11,339 nucleotides of DNA, from contig JAUUZV010000052.1 of the NCBI GenBank assembly GCA_030592085.1, forward strand, positions 1 through 11,339, in the 5' to 3' direction. Every line of letters starts with the position of its first letter. Position 1 is the stretch's first letter. Made by a program: the position numbers and the translations under genes. Under the pieces are notes generated by a model that had not been told where the DNA came from, ran no database searches, and saw only the letters and a program-made list of their open reading frames with translations. The stretch is from Clostridia bacterium. GTDB taxonomy: Bacteria > Bacillota > Clostridia > DUPQ01. This document shows, one piece after another, positions 7,655 through 11,339 of the stretch.

Positions 7655-8331
7655 TCAATATTCTCCAAAGCAATAAATTTTCCATTACAACCAAGTTCGT
7701 GACAGAAGTTTTTAGCAAAAGCTTTAAGTATAATGTCAAAATCTACTTCATTTCCTGTTAGTTGTTTAATGGATGTAACACCTCTATTAACTAAACCACA
7801 AGGAACAATCATATTAAAATAACTTAAGTCTGTATTTATATTAAAAGCCATACCATGCATTGTCACCCATTTTCTAAGAGATAGACCAATGGCTGCAATC
7901 TTATTTTTCTCTACCCAAACACCAGTATGAGTTCCATCTTCTTTGTGGGCTGATATATTATAGTATTCAGTTAATAAAGTTAAAACAGCAGACTGAAGTT
8001 TGTCAACAAATCCTCTCAAATCACGCTTATAGTTTTTTAAATCAATGATTGGATAGATTACTAATTGTCCAGGTCCATGGTAAGTAATATCACCACCACG
8101 CTCTACTTCATAAATAGGAATATTTGCTTGTTTTAATTGGTCAAGGGGTACTAATAAATTGTCATATTTGCCTCTTTTACCTAAAGTGAAAACTGGCTGA
8201 TGAGTAACTAAGAGCAAACAATCGTTAATTTTCCCTGCAATTCGTTTATCTCGTAATTTTCGCTGTAAAGTAAGAATATCTTCATAGTTTGTATCTTTTA
8301 AGCAAATAATTTGTAAGGTTTGATTTAACAT
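7651..8331 (-). CDS. lipB: Octanoyl-ACP:protein N-octanoyltransferase
   Basis: LipB moves the octanoyl chain from acyl carrier protein to a lysine of lipoyl domains, the first step of lipoate synthesis. The 226-residue protein shows the family core RGGDITYHGPGQLVIYPI (residues 78-95), the catalytic Lys144 (NKIAAIG) and the catalytic Cys178 (IVPCGL). The ATG at 8331 gives the family's usual N-terminus before LLLVTHQPVFTLG. It has no recognisable Shine-Dalgarno sequence, and a possible -10 (TATAGT, 8344-8339) lies very close to it, so a very short or absent 5' leader is possible. A perfect 14-bp palindrome lies just upstream. First gene of lipB-lipA-unknown. Confidence 0.97.
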   Translation of the reverse strand: MLNQTLQIICLKDTNYEDILTLQRKLRDKRIAGKINDCLLLVTHQPVFTLGKRGKYDNLLVPLDQLKQANIPIYEVERGGDITYHGPGQLVIYPIIDLKNYKRDLRGFVDKLQSAVLTLLTEYYNISAHKEDGTHTGVWVEKNKIAAIGLSLRKWVTMHGMAFNINTDLSYFNMIVPCGLVNRGVTSIKQLTGNEVDFDIILKAFAKNFCHELGCNGKFIALENIE

Positions 8332-8342
8332 ACTATATACTA

Positions 8343-8356
8343 TATCAAATTTGATA
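8343..8356. promoter_or_regulatory. Perfect 14-bp palindrome upstream of lipB, candidate operator
   Basis: TATCAAATTTGATA is identical to its reverse complement and lies 12-25 bases before the lipB start, overlapping the likely -10. It is AT-rich, so chance occurrence is possible. No known regulator is assigned. Confidence 0.4.
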
Positions 8357-8398
8357 AGTAAATGCTTATTTTTTTCTTAAAAATATTATGAATTATTG

Positions 8399-8427
8399 TT
8401 GACATATGCCCATAATGGTAGTAATAT
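8399..8427 (+). promoter_or_regulatory. Promoter of the NifX/ATPase operon
   Basis: TTGACA (8399-8404), a 17-base spacer and TAATAT (8422-8427) give a good sigma-A promoter, with transcription expected from about 8434. The -35 and early spacer overlap the proposed degenerate operator copy and the start point overlaps the perfect palindrome. Confidence 0.75.
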
Positions 8428-8431
8428 GTAA

Positions 8432-8447
8432 GTGGGCATATGCCCAC
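8432..8447. promoter_or_regulatory. 16-bp perfect palindrome, proposed operator of the NifX/ATPase operon
   Basis: GTGGGCATATGCCCAC is a perfect inverted repeat sitting at the expected transcription start. Its right part recurs upstream as a direct repeat: CATATGCCCATAATG (8403-8417) against CATATGCCCACAATG (8437-8451), 14 of 15 identical and 34 bases apart. The upstream copy TTGACATATGCCCA (8399-8412) looks like the same palindrome with its left half altered to supply the -35 TTGACA. Two sites around a promoter suggest a repressor or autoregulated factor; the nearby UPF0251 helix-turn-helix protein is my candidate. Confidence 0.75.
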
Positions 8448-8464
8448 AATGAAGGAGTAGGAAA

Positions 8465-8827
8465 ATGAAAATTGCTATAACATCAACAGGAACAGATATT
8501 AAAAGTCTGTTAGAAAAAAAATTTGGGCGAGCAGAATTCTTTATAATTGCTGATACAGAAAGTAATGAGTATAAAGTAATTGATAATAAAGCTGCAATGG
8601 AAGCAGGAGGCGCTGGAATACAAGCTGGCCAGACAATAATAAATGAATCGGCTATAGCCCTTATTACAGGAAATGTTGGGCCTAATGCTTTAAGAGTACT
8701 AACAAGTGGAGATGTTGCTATATACCGTGGACAATCTGTTTCTATAGAAGAAAATATTACCTTATACAAAAAAGGTGAATTACAGCAGATTAATACAGCA
8801 GGTGAAGCACACTTTGGGATGAAATAA
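8465..8827 (+). CDS. NifX/NifB-like dinitrogenase iron-molybdenum cofactor-binding family protein
   Basis: A 120-residue protein of the Nitro_FeMo-Co fold, which in NifX, NafY and the Desulfovibrio orange protein binds metal-sulfur clusters. Visible marks are the start MKIAITSTGTD, KFGRAEFFII (residues 19-28), the glycine-rich middle AGGAGIQAGQ, and ALITGNVGPNAL. The second family member in this operon has cysteines; this one has none, so any cluster would need other ligands or partner residues. The ATG at 8465 follows GAAGGAG (8451-8457) by 7 bases. The stop overlaps the next start by one base (TAATG), indicating coupled translation with the ATPase. First gene of the operon, under the palindromic operator. 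It is not evidence for nitrogen fixation, since no nif structural genes are present. Confidence 0.88.
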   Translation: MKIAITSTGTDIKSLLEKKFGRAEFFIIADTESNEYKVIDNKAAMEAGGAGIQAGQTIINESAIALITGNVGPNALRVLTSGDVAIYRGQSVSIEENITLYKKGELQQINTAGEAHFGMK

Positions 8828-9654
8828 TGAAAATAGCTGTGTTAAGCGGAAAAGGTGGAACAGGAAAAACCACAATCTCTGCATCCCTAGCTTATTCTCT
8901 TCGTAATTCACAATATGTTGACTGCGATGTGGAAGAACCTAACGGAAATATTTTTTTAAAAGCTTCCTTAACAGAAAGAGAAGTTGTAACAGTTCTAAAT
9001 CCTGTTGTAAATGATGATTTATGTACAGGATGTGGTGCTTGCCAACAAGCGTGTCAATTTAATGCTATTGTTGTGATTAATAAAAAAGTAATGATCTTTG
9101 ATAATATATGCCATAGTTGTGGAGCATGTAAAATTGCTTGTCCAACAGGTGCAATAAGCGAAGTACCCCGTGAAATAGGAGTTATTGAATCTAATTCATC
9201 AAATACTTTCATGCAAGGAAAACTTAACTTAAATGAACCACTTACAGTTCCTGTTATTTTACAACTAAAAAGGAAAATGAATAAACATGGCAATGTAATA
9301 ATAGATAGCGCACCAGGCGCATCTTGTACGGTTGTATCAACTATTGAAGATAGTGATTATTGTGTTCTTGTTACAGAACCAACACCATTTGGTTTACATG
9401 ATCTTAAAATAGCTATTGATTTAGTGAAACAATTAAAATTACCTTTTGGTGTAGTAATAAATAAAGCAATGGATTCAGATAAAAGTATTCAATCCTTTTG
9501 TAAAAAAGAGAATATTGATGTGCTAATGGAATTACCTTATTCAAAAGAAATTGCACAAAACTATTCAAAAGGGATTTTACCTGTTCAATATAGCAAACAT
9601 TATAAAGATGAGTTTATTAAACTTTTAGCCACTATTAAAGAGAGGATAATATAA
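8827..9654 (+). CDS. MinD/Mrp-type P-loop ATPase with 2x[4Fe-4S] ferredoxin insert (first copy)
   Basis: A 275-residue cytoplasmic ATPase of the SIMIBI class. The deviant Walker A KGGTGKTT has Lys9 and Lys14, followed by DCDVEEPN (32-39) and the switch region IIDSAPGASC (158-167). Inserted between them is a complete bacterial-type ferredoxin domain: Cys66/69/72/76 and Cys95/98/101/105 (CTGCGACQQAC, CHSCGACKIACP), enough for two [4Fe-4S] clusters. Related pairs of ATPases occur beside NifX-like proteins in anaerobes, including the Desulfovibrio orange protein operon. The likely role is ATP-dependent maturation or transfer of a metal cluster, but no reaction is proven for this type. Its start overlaps the previous stop (TAATG) and its own stop overlaps the next start in the same way. 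Confidence 0.9.
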   Translation: MKIAVLSGKGGTGKTTISASLAYSLRNSQYVDCDVEEPNGNIFLKASLTEREVVTVLNPVVNDDLCTGCGACQQACQFNAIVVINKKVMIFDNICHSCGACKIACPTGAISEVPREIGVIESNSSNTFMQGKLNLNEPLTVPVILQLKRKMNKHGNVIIDSAPGASCTVVSTIEDSDYCVLVTEPTPFGLHDLKIAIDLVKQLKLPFGVVINKAMDSDKSIQSFCKKENIDVLMELPYSKEIAQNYSKGILPVQYSKHYKDEFIKLLATIKERII

Positions 9655-10511
9655 TGAAACAATTTGTATTTATTAGTGGAAAAGGTGGAACAGGAAAAAG
9701 CACTGTAGTCGCATCACTTGCTAAGTATGTTAGCAATAAAGCACTAGCTGATGCAGATGTAGATGCACCTAATTTACATATTTTACTTGAACATGAAGTG
9801 GTTGAAAAAACACCATTTCAGGGAGCTAAGATTGCAAAAATTGATCAAAGTAAATGTATTCATTGCCATAAGGGTTATGAAGTTTGTAGATTTGATGCTA
9901 TTAGTAAAGATGATGTTATTAATCCACTTAAATGTGAAGGCTGTGGTGCTTGCTTATTAGTTTGCCCAGTAAATGCTATTACATTACATGAGGAATTAAC
10001 AGGACATGTTTACCAATCAAACCTTAATGGAGAACACTTCACCCATGCACTATTGGCCATTGGCGCTGAAGGTTCAGGAAAACTTGTAACTGAAGTAAAG
10101 AAAAAGGTAAAAGAATTAATAAATAAAGAAGACTACTTATTAGTTGATGGCTCACCTGGTATTGGATGTGTAGTGATTGCATCAATAACAGGAGCAGATG
10201 CTTGTGTCATTGTTACTGAGGCAACAAAGTCAGGGTTAAGTGATTTAAAACGAGTACAACAAGTAGCAGATCATTTTGGTATCAAAACCCTTGTTTGTAT
10301 TAATAAATATGATTTAAACAATGATGTTACTAAAAGAATAGAAGAATATTGTAAAAGTCAGAATGTTGCTATCATTGGGAAAATACCTTTTGAACCGTTG
10401 ATTATGAAAGCGTTACAACAATTAAAAACCCCAATGGAAGATGACAGACTAGAACATATAAAGAATGAAATTATTTCACTATGGGATAATTTAATAAAGG
10501 AGACAAAATGA
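9654..10511 (+). CDS. MinD/Mrp-type P-loop ATPase with ferredoxin insert (second copy, one ligand Cys missing)
   Basis: A 285-residue paralogue of the preceding ATPase. Walker A is KGGTGKST (Lys10, Lys15), then DADVDAPN (33-40), and the switch region LLVDGSPGIGC (162-172). The second cysteine group is intact, Cys94/97/100/104 (CEGCGACLLVCP). The first reads CIHCHKGYEVC: Cys68, Cys71 and Cys78 are present but the expected third cysteine is Gly74. One base (GGT for TGT at 9873) would account for it. That site could hold a [3Fe-4S] cluster, use another ligand, or have lost its cluster. The protein probably works as a heterodimer with the first copy, since the two families usually travel together. 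TAATG overlap at its start and TGATG at its end continue the operon's coupling. Confidence 0.9.
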   Translation: MKQFVFISGKGGTGKSTVVASLAKYVSNKALADADVDAPNLHILLEHEVVEKTPFQGAKIAKIDQSKCIHCHKGYEVCRFDAISKDDVINPLKCEGCGACLLVCPVNAITLHEELTGHVYQSNLNGEHFTHALLAIGAEGSGKLVTEVKKKVKELINKEDYLLVDGSPGIGCVVIASITGADACVIVTEATKSGLSDLKRVQQVADHFGIKTLVCINKYDLNNDVTKRIEEYCKSQNVAIIGKIPFEPLIMKALQQLKTPMEDDRLEHIKNEIISLWDNLIKETK

Positions 10512-10906
10512 TGAAAATAGCTATTGCAACAGATAATAAAGTGGTTGCACCTCATTTTGGGAGGTGTCCATCATATACAGTGGTTGAAATTGTTAACAAT
10601 CAAATTAAAGAAAAAAAAGTACTAGATAACCCAGGTCATGCACCAGGAGCTATACCACAATTTTTAGATCAGTTAAAAGTAAATGTACTTATTACTGGTG
10701 GAATTGGTGGGAGAGCAGAAGAGTTATTTAAACAATATAAAATAGGTGTTATATCAGGTGTTAATGGATTAGTAGAAAACGTAATAGGTGATTACCTTAC
10801 TGGAGTCTTAAAAAGTGGAGACAGTTTTTGTTCCCCTGGTGGAGGCAAAGGTTACGGAATCGATAAAGAAGAATGCGATCATGATGAAAATGATCATACT
10901 CACTAA
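10511..10906 (+). CDS. NifX/NifB-like cluster-binding family protein with His/Asp-rich tail
   Basis: A 131-residue member of the Nitro_FeMo-Co family: MKIAIATDNKVVAPHFGRCPSY at the start, NPGHAPGAIPQFL (40-52), and VLITGGIGGRAEELF (59-73). Unlike the first copy it has cysteines (Cys19, Cys107, Cys122), and it ends with CDHDENDHTH, a likely metal-binding tail. The ATG at 10511 is preferred over the in-frame ATG at 10508: it matches the family start MKIA, gives 8 bases to GGAG (10499-10502), and produces the same one-base stop/start overlap seen at the two earlier junctions. This is the best candidate for the cluster carrier that the two ATPases serve. The cluster's metal cannot be told from sequence. 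Confidence 0.88.
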   Translation: MKIAIATDNKVVAPHFGRCPSYTVVEIVNNQIKEKKVLDNPGHAPGAIPQFLDQLKVNVLITGGIGGRAEELFKQYKIGVISGVNGLVENVIGDYLTGVLKSGDSFCSPGGGKGYGIDKEECDHDENDHTH

Positions 10907-10918
10907 GGAGGTAGTAAA

Positions 10919-11182
10919 ATGCCAAGAGGAAATGGAACAGGCCCAAATGGGGCTGGAAGTATGACAGGAAGGCAAATGGGATTTTGCGCAGGAAATCAAA
11001 ACCCTGGATTTGCCATGGGAGGTAGAGGATTTATGAGAACTGGAAACAGAAGACGTCCGTTTTTTGGAAACCAAGCTCCTTATTATCCACAGCCTACTAA
11101 AGAGTCTCTGAAAGAAGAAATAGATTTTCTAGAAGAGCAGTTAAAGACCACTAAGGCTAGGTATACTAGCTTTAATGAGTAA
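10919..11182 (+). CDS. DUF5320-like small Gly/Arg-rich protein with C-terminal coiled coil
   Basis: This is an 87-residue protein starting MPRGNGTGPNGAGSMTGR, the hallmark of small DUF5320-type proteins often found beside NifX-like and UPF0251 genes. The first 55 residues are rich in Gly, Arg, Phe and Asn with one cysteine (Cys23) and little hydrophobic core. The last 28 form a charged heptad-like helix (ESLKEEIDFLEEQLKTTKA), probably a coiled coil for oligomerisation or docking. A strong TAAGGAGGT (10904-10912) precedes the ATG, which lies 12 bases after the previous stop. It is the last gene before the terminator. Function is unknown; an adaptor for the metal-cluster proteins is a guess from neighbourhood. 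Confidence 0.85.
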   Translation: MPRGNGTGPNGAGSMTGRQMGFCAGNQNPGFAMGGRGFMRTGNRRRPFFGNQAPYYPQPTKESLKEEIDFLEEQLKTTKARYTSFNE

Positions 11183-11194
11183 TATTTTCCTACA

Positions 11195-11222
11195 GAAGAG
11201 AGCAGGGTAACCTGCTCTTTTC
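11195..11222 (+). terminator. Intrinsic terminator after the NifX/ATPase operon
   Basis: A stem of up to 12 bp (core AGAGCAGG 11199-11206 with CCTGCTCT 11211-11218) closes on a GTAA tetraloop of the stable GNRA type. The T-run that follows is short (four T's, partly in the stem), so some read-through into the UPF0251 gene is possible. Confidence 0.75.
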
Positions 11223-11229
11223 ATATAAA

Positions 11230-11258
11230 TTGACATTAAAAAATATTACTGCTACTAT
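11230..11258 (+). promoter_or_regulatory. Promoter of the UPF0251 regulator gene
   Basis: TTGACA (11230-11235), a 17-base spacer and TACTAT (11253-11258) fit a sigma-A promoter, with GAGGTG (11265-11270) just before the ATG. The GGGCATATGCCC palindrome is not present here. Confidence 0.65.
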
Positions 11259-11274
11259 ATAAATGAGGTGTTTT

Positions 11275-11339
11275 ATGGCTAGACCAACAAAATGGCGGAA
11301 AATTGAATATATACCTACCTCTAAGCATTTTATTCCAAA
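11275..11339 (+). CDS. UPF0251/DUF134 DNA-binding protein, N-terminal fragment cut by the window edge
   Basis: Only 21 residues are visible: MARPTKWRKIEYIP, then TSKHFIP. This opening (M-x-R-P-x-K then R-K-I-E-Y-I-P and F-x-P) is typical of UPF0251 proteins, small regulators with a sigma-70 region 4-like helix-turn-helix that commonly neighbour NifX-like and Mrp-like genes. The helix-turn-helix part lies beyond the window and is not seen. Position directly after the operon and the palindromic sites at the operon promoter make it the natural candidate regulator. Confidence 0.75.
   Translation, partial: MARPTKWRKIEYIPTSKHFIP

Noticed and set aside
8386..8769. 127-codon frame on the - strand opposite the first NifX-like gene
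   Set aside because: It is antisense to a clear family member, spans the promoter and palindromes, has no ribosome binding site and no recognisable protein pattern.
1..11339. tRNA, rRNA, CRISPR array, insertion sequence or att site
   Set aside because: No such structures, transposase-like frames or spaced direct repeats were seen. The only notable repeats are the operator pair and the terminator or attenuator stems.

Overview
This is an AT-rich window (by eye about one third G+C) with strong Shine-Dalgarno sites, sigma-A type promoters and compact, overlapping operons. With [4Fe-4S]-dependent enzymes and ferredoxin-type ATPases, this points to an anaerobic Bacillota, most likely a Clostridia-type organism; I cannot name the genus.

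Left part, + strand (1-2173): the 3' part of a GT4-type glycosyltransferase, cut by the window edge and carrying an apparent +1 frameshift near base 192, followed closely by an aldo/keto reductase with a C-terminal pair of four-cysteine Fe-S motifs. A strong bidirectional hairpin terminator (2193-2227) separates this from the convergent operon.

Middle, - strand (2248-8331, read right to left): a lipoate operon, lipB-lipA-membrane-anchored unknown, joined by ATGA overlaps. Next comes a separate unit for a heterodimeric multidrug-type ABC exporter of the BmrC/BmrD (YheI/YheH) kind. Its control region (about 5934-6120) is unusually legible. It has a perfect consensus promoter (TTGACA-17-TATAAT), a 21-codon leader peptide with a strong Shine-Dalgarno site, and a hairpin-plus-U-tract attenuator. 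Two mutually exclusive pairings complete it: leader SD with leader codons 15-17, and leader codons 14-18 with the 5' arm of the terminator. This is the layout expected for ribosome-mediated attenuation that senses ribosome-targeting drugs.

Right part, + strand (8399-11339): a five-gene operon of NifX-like protein, MinD/Mrp-type ATPase with 2x[4Fe-4S] insert, a second such ATPase, a second NifX-like protein and a DUF5320-like small protein. It is followed by the start of a UPF0251/DUF134 helix-turn-helix regulator that runs off the window. The operon promoter is flanked by a perfect 16-bp palindrome (GTGGGCATATGCCCAC) and by a degenerate second copy built over the -35. I propose these as the operators of the UPF0251 protein. 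The gene set resembles the Desulfovibrio 'orange protein' (ORP) metal-cluster system but its function here is unknown. The second ATPase lacks one cysteine of its first ferredoxin motif.

The two best leads are the ABC leader/attenuator and the NifX-ATPase-UPF0251 metallocluster module with its operator pair.
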